Positions 55,711-64,000 of a DNA stretch of 64,000 nt are shown here, one piece after another. The DNA is from Gilliamella bombi. Its GTDB lineage: Bacteria > Pseudomonadota > Gammaproteobacteria > Enterobacterales > Orbaceae. The notes beneath the pieces were generated by a model that searched no databases, was not told the DNA's origin, and saw only the letters and a list, made by a program, of their open reading frames with translations. The DNA lies in the NCBI RefSeq assembly GCF_900103255.1, contig NZ_FMWS01000016.1, positions 1-64,000 of the forward strand, read 5' to 3'. Position 1 is the first letter of the stretch, and the number at the start of each line of letters is the position of its first letter. The position numbers and the translations under genes are program-made.

Positions 55711-57084
55711 TTATCGTAAAATTAAATATAAACGACTATCGCCACGAATTATATTTAATGCAATTACTGATGGGTGACTATCAATAATTTTTCTAAGATC
55801 TGCAATATTAGTTACTCGTTCTTTATTAACTCCAGTAATAAGATCTCCCTCTTGCAAACTGAGTCGAGACGCAGGCGAATTTTTAGCAATACTTTCTATT
55901 AAAACACCTTTTTGGCCTTTAATTTCACCATTGCTAAGCGTTGCACCATCAAGAGCAGAATGTAGCGATTTCGCATCCGTTGTTGTCTCGTCGCTATTTT
56001 TTAGTTTTACATCGACAGATATTGTTTTGCCATCTCGAATTAAACCTAGCTTAACGGTTCGCCCTGCTCCAGTTGTCGCAATTTTTGCACGTAGTTCAGC
56101 AAAACTATCAACTGGTTTACCATCCATCGAGACAATAATATCGCCAGATTTAATTCCTGCTGCTTGTGCGGCTGAATTCTCAATAACTTCACTAACAAAG
56201 GCTCCTTTTTGAACATCAACATCAAACGCTTTTGCTATATCCGATGTCAATTCATTACCTTTGATACCAAGCACGCCACGTTTTACTTCACCAAATTCTA
56301 TAAGCTGAGAAGTTAAACTTTTTACCATATTACTAGGAATTGCAAATCCTATCCCTACATTACCACCACTTGGAGCAATAATTGCGGTATTTATACCAAC
56401 AAGCTCACCATTTAAATTCACAAGAGCCCCACCAGAGTTACCTTGGTTAATTGAAGCATCTGTTTGAATGAAGTTTTCAAAACCATTCATATTAAGTCCA
56501 CTACGAGCTAAAGCTGAAATAATCCCTGAAGTAACAGTTTGACCAATGCCAAATGGATTACCAATAGCAACAGCATAATCACCAACACGTAAATTATCAG
56601 AATCTGCTAATTTAATAGCTGTTAATTTTTTGGCATCATCGATTTTAAGTAATGCTATATCACTTTGTGGATCCTTACCGATTAGTTTTGCTTTAAATTC
56701 ATGCCCATCGTTTAGAGCAACCGTAATTTTATCAGCACCATCAATAACATGATTATTCGTAACAACATAGCCTTTTTCTGCATCAATAATCACACCAGAA
56801 CCTAAACCTGTAAACGCCCTTGATTGGCTATCTGGATAACCAAAAAAACGTCTAAATTCTTCTGGCATATTATTTTGCATTTGAGCTGTTCCTTCAACTT
56901 TAATACTAACAACTGATGGTAATACAGTTTCAAGCATAGGCGCCAAACTTGGCAGTTGCGTATTATTATCGGTTGAGGCAGGAGGAAAAGCTGCATAAGT
57001 ATTCGGAAGTACAGATAAACTTATTCCTAAACTTAAAGCTAAAATACTTAATAATTTTTTTTGTTGTTTTAATGAATTAATCAT
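55711..57084 (-). CDS. degQ: periplasmic serine endoprotease DegQ/DegP family
   Basis: Soluble periplasmic HtrA protease. It has 457 residues with a signal peptide ending TYAA (cleavage near residue 32). Catalytic triad: His in VTNNHVIDGA, Asp in QSDIALLKID, Ser in NQGNSGGALVN (about residue 212). Two PDZ domains follow (about 260-350 and 370-455). Length, lack of the long DegP-type LA loop and the zapG-degQ-degS order point to DegQ rather than DegP. Confidence 0.92.
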   Translation of the reverse strand: MINSLKQQKKLLSILALSLGISLSVLPNTYAAFPPASTDNNTQLPSLAPMLETVLPSVVSIKVEGTAQMQNNMPEEFRRFFGYPDSQSRAFTGLGSGVIIDAEKGYVVTNNHVIDGADKITVALNDGHEFKAKLIGKDPQSDIALLKIDDAKKLTAIKLADSDNLRVGDYAVAIGNPFGIGQTVTSGIISALARSGLNMNGFENFIQTDASINQGNSGGALVNLNGELVGINTAIIAPSGGNVGIGFAIPSNMVKSLTSQLIEFGEVKRGVLGIKGNELTSDIAKAFDVDVQKGAFVSEVIENSAAQAAGIKSGDIIVSMDGKPVDSFAELRAKIATTGAGRTVKLGLIRDGKTISVDVKLKNSDETTTDAKSLHSALDGATLSNGEIKGQKGVLIESIAKNSPASRLSLQEGDLITGVNKERVTNIADLRKIIDSHPSVIALNIIRGDSRLYLILR

Positions 57085-57163
57085 CTCAGAACTCTCGCTT
57101 TTACAAAAATTTACACTCTATAAAATTGCTTGAATATTAAGTAACGGAGAATAAAATCATTGG

Positions 57164-57568
57164 TTAAGATTTATTTTCATCCGTTTTAAATAAACCTGAA
57201 GAATCATCAGAATAATCTCTAGGCTGCTTATCAAGCGTAATTTCTTTTGTTTCGTTAGAATCTGTATTTGAATCAAAATCTAAAGATTGAATATTACCAC
57301 TATCCATAAATTGACTGGAGTTTTCAGCCATATGTTGATAAAGGCGACGAAAATCTTTAGCCATATTATCCAATATTTCTGCGCTATGTGAAAAATGTTT
57401 AGCAATCATTTGTTTTTGGGCTATTAATTCATCTTTTGTTTGATCTAACTCTTGTTTAACTTTGGCATATTTACGTGCCTTAGGACTAATAACACTAATA
57501 AAAATGAAACAAATAATAAAACCAATCACAAATCCAATTATAAGATAAGTAAGCATACCTTTATCCAT
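57164..57568 (-). CDS. zapG: Z-ring associated protein ZapG (YhcB, DUF1043)
   Basis: 134-residue inner-membrane protein with one N-terminal membrane helix (about 5-28, IGFVIGFIICFIFISVI) followed by a coiled coil (about 35-85, KQELDQTKDELIAQKQMIAKHFSHSAEILDNMAKDFRRLYQHMA) that is the DUF1043 core, and an acidic disordered tail. In E. coli it links division and envelope growth. It lies next to degQ as in E. coli. Confidence 0.92.
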   Translation of the reverse strand: MDKGMLTYLIIGFVIGFIICFIFISVISPKARKYAKVKQELDQTKDELIAQKQMIAKHFSHSAEILDNMAKDFRRLYQHMAENSSQFMDSGNIQSLDFDSNTDSNETKEITLDKQPRDYSDDSSGLFKTDENKS

Positions 57569-57630
57569 TATTCACTCCTTATATCTTTAAGATATATAAT
57601 TTTATAAAATTGAAGACTAATTATCAGCGC

Positions 57631-58092
57631 TTATTTTGCATGGTTAGCAAGTTTTATCAATTGTTTTTTTAACTTGCCTGGTGCATTTTCTGCTAATGCA
57701 GATAGAAACATTGCGCTTTTTTGTGTCATCACACTTGAAGCTAAAGATGACTTATCACTTTGATAATTGCTCTGTGACCACCTCACTGAAATATCTGGAT
57801 TAATCTGATATTGAATAGAAGATAAGGATGGTAAAATAATTTTTCGTATTTCAGAAATTAAATTGCTTTGTTCATATTTCAATCTAGTTAACCAACAAGC
57901 TGAGCTAACCTCTAAAATCAACACACCTTGGCGATAGTTAGCAACTCGACATTGTTGATTTAATGGTGAAGGCAATAAATCATAAACAACTTTAGCTAAA
58001 GAGCATAATGCATTAGTTCTATCTTGAATCTTAGACAGAGAAGAGGCTTGTGTCAAAATTGACGTCAACATTTGTGGTTCGTTATAACGCAT
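57631..58092 (-). CDS. DUF721 (DciA-like) protein
   Basis: 153 residues from the ATG at 58092, which has AAAAGG about 8 bases upstream; an earlier ATG at 58134 adds a hydrophobic stretch without a ribosome-binding site. The N-terminal half (ALCSLAKVVYDLLPSPLNQQCRVANYRQGVLILEVSSACWLTRLKYEQ) is the KH-like DUF721 core. Family members include DciA, the ancestral replicative helicase operator; the role here is not established. Usual neighbours (secA, lpxC) are absent. Confidence 0.75.
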   Translation of the reverse strand: MRYNEPQMLTSILTQASSLSKIQDRTNALCSLAKVVYDLLPSPLNQQCRVANYRQGVLILEVSSACWLTRLKYEQSNLISEIRKIILPSLSSIQYQINPDISVRWSQSNYQSDKSSLASSVMTQKSAMFLSALAENAPGKLKKQLIKLANHAK

Positions 58093-58266
58093 AATTATGC
58101 CTTTTATTAAAAAATAGTAATAACTAAAATGCAAAAATATTTTCCACCAATGTTTAAGTAATTTATCTTATTTGAATGAAAAAGTCCCTTAAAAAAAGAA
58201 TATTTTCACTTAATTAACACTTTATAAAAAGTTCACAAATAACTCAAAATTAGAAGAACAAAATAA

Positions 58267-58306
58267 AAAACTGGCAAATACTATTAATATAATATCTGCC
58301 AGTTTT
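58267..58306. terminator. terminator-like hairpin upstream of the DUF721 gene
   Basis: AAAACTGGCA / TGCCAGTTTT, extended by three more pairs beyond one mismatch, with a 12-nt loop. T or A runs flank both sides. It sits about 175 bases upstream of the DUF721 start and may end the vanished gene represented by the remnant at 58333. Confidence 0.6.
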
Positions 58307-58332
58307 ATAAAAATAAAAGCTAATTATAAAGG

Positions 58333-58482
58333 TTAGCTTTGATTATTCCACTTATTTTCTCTAATAAAAGTCCATAAAAAAATAGCACAAATAGCATGGC
58401 CTAGCCTTAATCCAATAGTATCAATAAAAAGATTATAATTGGTTGACCAATTGTATAAGTCAACTGGAAGGCACTTACTACC
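58333..58482 (-). pseudogene. possible C-terminal remnant of a membrane protein gene
   Basis: A 49-codon open stretch without a start codon. It encodes a protein-like sequence with a hydrophobic segment (TIGLRLGHAICAIFLWTFIR) and a polar tail ending NNQS and a stop, with the hairpin at 58267-58306 just downstream. No family was recognised. The rest of the 550-bp gap (58093-58684) is AT-rich without other content. Confidence 0.3.
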
Positions 58483-58684
58483 TCAATTCAGTTAATATTA
58501 GAAAAATATTTAAAATAATTGTTTTATATCTTAGTAAACACTTTATCGTAATACAGAAAATGCTATTAATGTGTAATAATTTTGACATTACATTCTTCTA
58601 AGCGCTATATTGAATGTGATCTTTTCTACATCTATATCGTTAAGCAGTTTTTTTAAAGCAGTTTAAATTTAAAGGAGATGTAAT

Positions 58685-59116
58685 ATGAACATTTTAAATA
58701 ACATTTTTTCCAAAGTATTTCCAAGTGCTCAAGCAAAAGTAGATAATGCAGTTGATACTGTGAAGGATAAAGTTGAAAATATCACTGCATCTGTTAAAAA
58801 TACAGTATCGAGTGGCTCAGAGAAAGTCCAAGATAAAGTAGAGAAAAGCGCATCCGCAACTAATGTTGATGTTTCCTCTATTCTTGAGAATTTAGCTAAA
58901 AAGCACCCTGAAACGCTTAATTGGAAAACATCTATCGTTGATCTATTGAAATTATTAGGTATAGATAGCAGTTTAGATGCACGGAAAAATTTAGCGAAAG
59001 AACTGAATTATCCAGGCAATACTGATGATACCGCAGCAATGAATACATGGTTAATTAAAGAAGTAATGAAAAAAATTGCTGAAAAAGGTGGTAATGTAAC
59101 CCATCTTTTTTCTTAA
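58685..59116 (+). CDS. DUF3597 family protein
   Basis: 143 residues. The first about 60 form a charged amphipathic stretch (VDNAVDTVKDKVENITASVKNTV) with repeated V-K/D heptad-like spacing. The C-terminal about 75 (ILENLAKKHPETLNWKTSIVDLLKLLGIDSSLDARKNLAKELNYPGNTDDTAAMNTWLIKEVM) is the DUF3597 helical domain. No signal peptide, so probably cytoplasmic. Function unknown. A strong AAGGAGATGTAAT ribosome-binding site suggests high expression; it is monocistronic with a clear terminator. Confidence 0.85.
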   Translation: MNILNNIFSKVFPSAQAKVDNAVDTVKDKVENITASVKNTVSSGSEKVQDKVEKSASATNVDVSSILENLAKKHPETLNWKTSIVDLLKLLGIDSSLDARKNLAKELNYPGNTDDTAAMNTWLIKEVMKKIAEKGGNVTHLFS

Positions 59117-59136
59117 AAGAGTATATTAAGACAATT

Positions 59137-59164
59137 AAATCCACCTAATATTTTAGGTGGATTT
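59137..59164 (+). terminator. intrinsic terminator after the DUF3597 gene
   Basis: A perfect 12-bp stem (AAATCCACCTAA / TTAGGTGGATTT) with a TATT loop and a run of T after it. Confidence 0.9.
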
Positions 59165-59222
59165 TTTTTATTAAAGTGGATATTTATTGATTTTTACGTT
59201 ATTGAAACATTCAACAATTTAA

Positions 59223-59807
59223 CTAAGCTTTAAAAGCATGTAACTTGTTCATTGCAACGTCTATTCCATCAGACAATAAGATATCTGTACAACGCAAAGA
59301 TTCGTCAATAGCTTTATCAATTAATTCCTGTTCAGGTTTAGATGGCTTATTTAAAACATAACCAACAACTTTATTTTTATCGCCAGGATGTCCAATACCA
59401 ATTCTTAACCGATAAAAATTTAAATTATTTCCCAATTTACTAGCAATATCTTTTAGTCCATTATGCCCACCATGACTACCACCAAACTTAAGTTTAGCTA
59501 TTCCGGGATTTAAGTCGAGTTCATCATGTGCAACTAAGATCTCTTCTGGCTTTATTTGGTAAAATGTCACCATAGCTTGAACAGCTTTACCACTTAAATT
59601 CATGAAAGTAGTTGGAACTAATAAACGTACATCATGACCTGAAATGTTGATTCGTGATGTGTAACCAAAAAATTTTTGTTCATTTTTTAATGATTGATTA
59701 TAACGTTCAGCCAATTGCTCAACAAACCACGCACCTGCATTGTGCCTTGTTGCTGCATATTCATTTCCGGGATTGGCGAGTCCTACAATCAGTTTTATCG
59801 TTGTCAT
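59223..59807 (-). CDS. pth: peptidyl-tRNA hydrolase
   Basis: Cytoplasmic esterase recycling peptidyl-tRNA. It has 194 residues, the E. coli length. Catalytic residues seen: N12 (GLANPGNEY), H22 ([10 protein letters not shown]) and the Asp in [11 protein letters not shown] near residue 95; [13 protein letters not shown] and [10 protein letters not shown] are also typical. It lies downstream of prs with a terminator between them. Confidence 0.96.
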   Translation of the reverse strand: MTTIKLIVGLANPGNEYAATRHNAGAWFVEQLAERYNQSLKNEQKFFGYTSRINISGHDVRLLVPTTFMNLSGKAVQAMVTFYQIKPEEILVAHDELDLNPGIAKLKFGGSHGGHNGLKDIASKLGNNLNFYRLRIGIGHPGDKNKVVGYVLNKPSKPEQELIDKAIDESLRCTDILLSDGIDVAMNKLHAFKA

Positions 59808-59841
59808 AATATTTTTATTGTCACTAGATTTTATCGATAAA

Positions 59842-59863
59842 AATGCCCCAAAAAAGGGGCATT
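59842..59863 (-). terminator. intrinsic terminator after prs
   Basis: AATGCCCC / GGGGCATT, 8-bp GC-rich stem with an AAAAAA loop, followed on the minus strand by TTTT. Confidence 0.88.
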
Positions 59864-59882
59864 ATACCAATGATAAAATAGG

Positions 59883-60830
59883 TTATTGATGGAACATTGC
59901 TGAAATTGATTCTTCGTTACTAATTCGACGAATTGCTTCAGCAAGCATACCTGATAATGTTAATTGGCGAACATTTTTCAATGCTTTTACTTCAGCCGTT
60001 AATGGAATTGTGTCACAAACAACAATTTCATCAATGGCACAGTTTTTAATATTACTTACTGCTTTACCTGAAAATATCGGGTGGGTAGCATAAGCAAATA
60101 CTCTTTTGGCACCTCGAGCTTTTAAAGCATCAGCTGCTTTACAAAGTGTTCCAGCAGTATCAATCATATCATCAACTAAGATACAATCTCTATCAGCAAC
60201 ATCGCCAATAATATTCATCACTTCTGCTTCATTGGCACGTTGACGACGTTTATCAATAATTGCCATATCAGTATCATTAAGTAGTTTAGCTATCGCACGA
60301 GCACGCACCACTCCGCCAATATCAGGGGAAACAACAATTGGGCGATCAAACTCACGTTGTAGCATATCTTCTAAAATAACAGGGCTACCAAATACATTAT
60401 CAACCGGCACATCAAAGAAACCTTGAATTTGTTCGGCATGAAGATCAACGGTTAAAACCCTATCGACACCAACAGTTGATAGAAAATCAGCAACAACTTT
60501 AGCAGTAATAGGGACACGAGCCGAACGAACTCGACGATCTTGCCTTGCATAACCAAAATAAGGAATAACAGCAGTAATACGACCAGCAGATGCTCGGCGC
60601 ATTGCATCGATCATAACTAATAATTCCATTAAATTGTCATTGGTAGGGGCACAAGTTGATTGAATAATAAAAACATCTTCACCACGGACATTTTCATTGA
60701 TTTGGACATTAACTTCACCATCACTAAAACGGCTTACCACAATGTCACCAAGAGAAGTATAAAGACGATTAGCTATACGTTTTGCTAGTTCTGGTGTGGC
60801 ATTACCAGCAAAAAGCTTCATATCAGGCAC
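59883..60830 (-). CDS. prs: ribose-phosphate pyrophosphokinase
   Basis: Makes PRPP from ribose 5-phosphate and ATP for nucleotides, NAD, His and Trp. It has 315 residues, highly conserved: [40 protein letters not shown] (ATP loop), [35 protein letters not shown] and the PRPP loop [14 protein letters not shown]. The start is GTG, the same GTGCCTGATATG beginning as E. coli prs, with AGGA upstream. Confidence 0.97.
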   Translation of the reverse strand: MPDMKLFAGNATPELAKRIANRLYTSLGDIVVSRFSDGEVNVQINENVRGEDVFIIQSTCAPTNDNLMELLVMIDAMRRASAGRITAVIPYFGYARQDRRVRSARVPITAKVVADFLSTVGVDRVLTVDLHAEQIQGFFDVPVDNVFGSPVILEDMLQREFDRPIVVSPDIGGVVRARAIAKLLNDTDMAIIDKRRQRANEAEVMNIIGDVADRDCILVDDMIDTAGTLCKAADALKARGAKRVFAYATHPIFSGKAVSNIKNCAIDEIVVCDTIPLTAEVKALKNVRQLTLSGMLAEAIRRISNEESISAMFHQ

Positions 60831-61086
60831 GAGAAATCCTCAAGCATGTATTCATGATTACTTTATTCGTAATCGGTTAAACTGGGGCTATAATTATATA
60901 ATCATTTATTGATTATGCTCAACTACAATATAAAAATATATTGAAAATATTTGATATATTTTTATAAATCATTAAATAAAACAATTTGGCCATAAGATGC
61001 TTTTGCTGTGAACTCAAAATCGAGTAAACTAACTAACAAACCATTCTTTGGCTTTAATAAATTCCACAACAAAAGTAGATAACGTG

Positions 61087-61788
61087 ATGAACGAACAATT
61101 AAACTCAGATAACGAAAATATCAAATCTAAAAGAACCATTCGTAGTTTTGTTTTGCGGCAAGGTCGTTTAACAAAAGGCCAAGAACAGGCATTAATAAGT
61201 TTATGGCCGGTATTTGGTATTGAATATGATGTAAATTCACCAATGGTTTTTGACTCTAACAAACAGGCTATTCTTGAAATTGGATTTGGTATGGGTGCTT
61301 CGTTAATTGAAATGGCTAAAAATGCACCTGATAAGAATTTTTTAGGAATCGAAGTTCACAAACCCGGTGTTGGTGCTTGTTTGATGGCAATTGAAGAAAA
61401 TCAATTATCAAACTTAAAAGTGATGTGTCACGATGCTGTTGAAGTATTAGAAAATATGATCCCTAATCATACATTAGACAAAGTACAAATTTTTTTCCCT
61501 GATCCTTGGCATAAAGCAAGACATAACAAGCGCCGCATTATTCAACCCCAATTTGTACAGTTAATTCGACAAAAATTAAAATTAGGTGGAATTTTGCACC
61601 TAGCTACCGATTGGCAACATTATGCAGAACATATGTTAGAGGTTTTAACCCAAGCTGAAGGTTTTGAAAATTTATCACCAAGCGGTGACTATATTCCGAG
61701 ACCTGATGATAGACCAATTACTAAATTTGAAAAACGAGGTCAAAATTTAGGCCATGGCGTTTGGGATCTTCAATTTGTAAACAAATAA
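61087..61788 (+). CDS. trmB: tRNA (guanine(46)-N7)-methyltransferase
   Basis: SAM-dependent enzyme making m7G46 in tRNA variable loops. Full-length Trm[25 protein letters not shown] loop [45 protein letters not shown] and [10 protein letters not shown] use the ATG at 61087 (233 residues); a TTG 39 bases upstream gives a longer frame without family support. The ribosome-binding site is weak. Plus-strand run with nfsA and the phosphatase gene. Confidence 0.94.
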   Translation: MNEQLNSDNENIKSKRTIRSFVLRQGRLTKGQEQALISLWPVFGIEYDVNSPMVFDSNKQAILEIGFGMGASLIEMAKNAPDKNFLGIEVHKPGVGACLMAIEENQLSNLKVMCHDAVEVLENMIPNHTLDKVQIFFPDPWHKARHNKRRIIQPQFVQLIRQKLKLGGILHLATDWQHYAEHMLEVLTQAEGFENLSPSGDYIPRPDDRPITKFEKRGQNLGHGVWDLQFVNK

Positions 61789-61806
61789 TTATGCTAAGGA
61801 GCCACT

Positions 61807-62532
61807 ATGCAAAATCAAACCATCGATCTACTTTGTCGACACCGCTCTATTCGTGCTTATAAAACAACTAGTTTAACTCAAGAACAAATAGCGTCTATAG
61901 TTCGATCAGCACAGTCGGCTTCTAGTTCTAACTTTATTCAATGTTCGACAATTATTCGTATTACAGATCCTCAAAAACGCGAAAAACTAGCTCATTATGC
62001 TGGTGATCAAAAATATGTTAACCAAGCTCCTGAATTTTGGGTATTTTGCGCCGATTTTAATCGTCATTTTCAAATTGATCCAACACTCAATCTTGGCAAA
62101 GCAGAGCAGTTATTATTGGGCTGTGTTGATACAGCAATTATGGCTCAAAATGCAGTAATAGCGGCTGAATCCTTAGGACTTGGTGCTGTGTATATTGGTG
62201 GACTGCGAAATGATCTTGATAAAGTAACCCAATTACTTAAGTTACCAAAATATGTTCTTCCTCTTTTTGGGCTTTGCCTTGGTTACCCCGATCATAATCC
62301 AGAAATAAAACCAAGGTTACCTAAAGAGCTTCTCTTTTTTGAAAACCAATATCAACCACTTGATCATGCAACTTTAGCAAAATATGATACCCAAATAGGT
62401 GATTACTATCAAAACCGTAGTACTAATCAAAAAACCGGTGGTTGGAGTGATAAAATTGCAAATACAATAAATAATGAACAACGTGATTTTATTTTAGATT
62501 ATTTACATAAACAAGGATGGATCACAAAATGA
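61807..62532 (+). CDS. nfsA: oxygen-insensitive NADPH nitroreductase
   Basis: FMN-dependent flavoprotein reducing nitro compounds and quinones with NADPH. 241 residues against 240 in E. coli, with high similarity throughout: LLCRHRSIRAYKT, SSNFIQCSTIIRI, PEFWVFCADFNRH, ESLGLGAVYIGGLRNDL, LPLFGLCLGYPD and the C-terminal RDFILDYLHKQGW. An AAGGAG site lies before the ATG. Its TGA overlaps the ATG of the next gene. Confidence 0.95.
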   Translation: MQNQTIDLLCRHRSIRAYKTTSLTQEQIASIVRSAQSASSSNFIQCSTIIRITDPQKREKLAHYAGDQKYVNQAPEFWVFCADFNRHFQIDPTLNLGKAEQLLLGCVDTAIMAQNAVIAAESLGLGAVYIGGLRNDLDKVTQLLKLPKYVLPLFGLCLGYPDHNPEIKPRLPKELLFFENQYQPLDHATLAKYDTQIGDYYQNRSTNQKTGGWSDKIANTINNEQRDFILDYLHKQGWITK

Positions 62533-63692
62533 AAAATAACCATTACCAATTAGATAAAGTCGTTATACTTAGCCGTCATGGTATTCGTACGCCATTGCAA
62601 AATACTTTACAGTTTTTAGAAAAAGTTACTCCCTTTAAATGGCCTAAATGGGATCATCCATATGGTTATTTGACCACTCGTGGTGGAATATTAGAAGTTT
62701 ATTTTGGCCGCTATTTATCGACTTGGCTTGAAAAACACAATATAAAATTATCAAAACATAATACTGAATTATTCGTGTATTCTAATAGTCTGCAAAGAAC
62801 TGTCGCGACCGCTCAATTTATGACAGCTGGTGCCTTTGCTGGGTATGATATTCCTATTCATCATAAATATGCCATTGAAAAAATGGATCCGATTTTCGAT
62901 CCTAGCTTGCAAGACGATTCAACTGAGTTTAAAAATGCGGTATTGCGTGATATTGAAGAAGCTGACAAAGCAGCCAATATTTTTAAAAGCCTAGCACCAG
63001 CTTATGAAATCCTTTCCGATATTTTGGATTATAAGCATTCAAAATTATATGCTGAATATAAATGCGATTTAGCCGATATTCCATCCGAACTTTATTTTAA
63101 AAAACATGAAGAACCAGCACTCCTTGGACCACTTGCGATAGGTATTTCAGCCGTTGATGCATTCTTATTGCAATACTATTCAGCCTTTCCAAAAGAACAA
63201 ATTGCATGGGGTAGACTGACTAGCCAAGAGCAGTGGCAACAAATTAGCGCAATTCGTAATCAATATATAAATTTAGTTTGCCATTCTAAGACACTTGCCA
63301 AACATTCAGCGGCACTTATTATCAACATGATAAACGATCTTATGCTACAAGATAGTAAAGTCAATTTACTTGTTGGACACGATAGTACCATCGCTTCATT
63401 ACTGGGTGCATTAGACTTTAAAGACTACCAACTACCAAATCAATTTGAAATAACCCCAATTGGTGGAAAAGTAGCTTTACAGCGTTTTCGTCACCTATCT
63501 ACAGGCGAATACTTTTTTAAAGCCGAATATATTTATCAAAGTTTTGAACAACTCCATAACGGGCTAGCACTTGATGACAATAATTTACCACAACATTATC
63601 AACTTCATTTGGAAAATGCTTCTGTTAATAATGATGGTTATTATTATTGGTCAGATTTTGAGGAACGAATAAAATCAATTAAAACTAGGTAA
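62529..63692 (+). CDS. histidine-type acid phosphatase family protein (Agp/AppA-like), no signal peptide
   Basis: Histidine acid phosphatase fold. The catalytic motif LSRHGIRTP holds the nucleophile His near residue 17, and VGHDSTIASLLGAL near residue 290 holds the proton-donor HD pair. With the ATG at 62529 (AAGGAT 10 bases upstream, overlapping the nfsA stop as ATGA) it has 387 residues and no signal peptide: the active-site strand begins about 10 residues in. Only two Cys occur, while periplasmic Agp and AppA rely on several disulfides. It is therefore probably cytoplasmic. Substrate unknown (sugar phosphate, phytate-like and nucleotide are all possible). Confidence 0.82.
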   Translation: MKNNHYQLDKVVILSRHGIRTPLQNTLQFLEKVTPFKWPKWDHPYGYLTTRGGILEVYFGRYLSTWLEKHNIKLSKHNTELFVYSNSLQRTVATAQFMTAGAFAGYDIPIHHKYAIEKMDPIFDPSLQDDSTEFKNAVLRDIEEADKAANIFKSLAPAYEILSDILDYKHSKLYAEYKCDLADIPSELYFKKHEEPALLGPLAIGISAVDAFLLQYYSAFPKEQIAWGRLTSQEQWQQISAIRNQYINLVCHSKTLAKHSAALIINMINDLMLQDSKVNLLVGHDSTIASLLGALDFKDYQLPNQFEITPIGGKVALQRFRHLSTGEYFFKAEYIYQSFEQLHNGLALDDNNLPQHYQLHLENASVNNDGYYYWSDFEERIKSIKTR

Positions 63693-64000
63693 TTAACCAT
63701 TAGGTTATCTAATTTTTCCTATCTAACTGGGATTAAACAAGTTAATAATAAAAAGTTAAGCTAATTCTAATTAATAAAAAATTCCTTGTCAAAAAGTTTC
63801 AGGTAAATATACGTTTTAGTATAAATGTCAATTGTTTAGCTTACTTAAATCATAGTCAATTACAATAGACCAAATAGAGTGTAGATAGATAAGATGTAAT
63901 CGTTTTCAATAATTAATTGCATTTTATTTGTTTTATTTTATTTTTATTCCAATTAATTATTTTAAACCTCCTATCTAGTAGATTACCGATCTTTAATTTG
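63693..64000. other. 308-bp non-coding end of window
   Basis: AT-rich, no credible reading frame. Contains dispersed repeat copy C at 63786-63826 on the minus strand. No clear terminator for the phosphatase gene was found. Confidence 0.6.
63786..63826 (-). repeat. 41-bp dispersed repeat, copy C
   Basis: Read on the minus strand it matches copy A at 36 and copy B at 35 of 41 positions, with the conserved CCTGAAACTTTTT core and ACAA end. It lies downstream of the phosphatase gene, so unlike A and B it does not precede a gene inside this window. Confidence 0.75.

Noticed and set aside
55711-57084. Calling the HtrA protease degP
   Set aside because: Length near 457, no long LA-loop insertion and location between zapG and degS favour degQ.
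1-64000. tRNA, rRNA, CRISPR arrays, prophage
   Set aside because: No cloverleaf-like sequence ending in CCA, no rRNA segment, no regularly spaced repeats and no phage structural or integrase genes were seen by eye; a dedicated tRNA search could still find one.

Overview
The window is an AT-rich gammaproteobacterial chromosome segment (about one third G+C by eye). The proteins look like diverged Enterobacterales proteins, and many local gene orders match E. coli: ubiE-ubiB-tatABC, ribH-nusB, porin-asnS-pncB-pepN, mlaFEDCB-ibaG, prlC-rsmJ, rsuA-bcr, divergent metB/metJ and zapG-degQ-degS. AT content, reduced versions of enteric operons and a citrate fermentation island fit the family Orbaceae (Gilliamella/Frischella/Orbus, insect gut symbionts). 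That placement is inference; no rRNA or tRNA gene is visible.

Layout. 1-10 kb (minus strand): glutathione reductase, LPS heptose enzyme HldE, Tat translocase, ubiquinone genes ubiB and ubiE (ubiJ absent between them), a NadR with a decayed kinase half, a TrmH-like methyltransferase with a decayed motif 2, nusB and ribH. 10-21 kb: gmhA-yafJ, mgsA with an mdtH remnant, two tandem OmpC/F-type porins, asnS, pncB, pepN. 21-38 kb (mostly plus): rhodanese, methionine ABC transporter (metQ divergent from metNI), the complete Mla phospholipid pathway, ibaG, prlC-rsmJ, rsuA-bcr, a frameshifted yrdA, ftsK, citG.

38-43 kb is the accessory part: a two-gene RNA repair cassette (HD-Pnk end-healing enzyme plus ATP-dependent RNA ligase) and a secreted adhesin-like gene whose 5' end carries three 7-bp repeats. 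The ribosome-binding site and ATG there are out of frame with the long reading frame, a pattern typical of phase variation. 43-52 kb is a citrate fermentation island: two-component system, 2-hydroxycarboxylate transporter, an FAH-family protein, citCDEF and citX. No oadGAB is present, so the FAH protein is a good candidate for the oxaloacetate decarboxylase step. 52-64 kb returns to core genes: metB/metJ with a clear array of MetJ boxes, rpmE, degS, degQ, zapG, a DciA-like DUF721 gene, a DUF3597 gene, pth, prs, trmB, nfsA and a histidine phosphatase without a signal peptide.

A 41-bp dispersed repeat occurs three times in intergenic DNA (21.3, 28.0 and 63.8 kb). The strongest second-look items are the phase-variable adhesin, the RNA repair cassette, the FAH gene in the cit operon, the dispersed repeat, the degenerate NadR kinase, and an interleaved-stem (pseudoknot-like) element near 42.95-43.0 kb. 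No CRISPR array, prophage or intact insertion sequence was seen.
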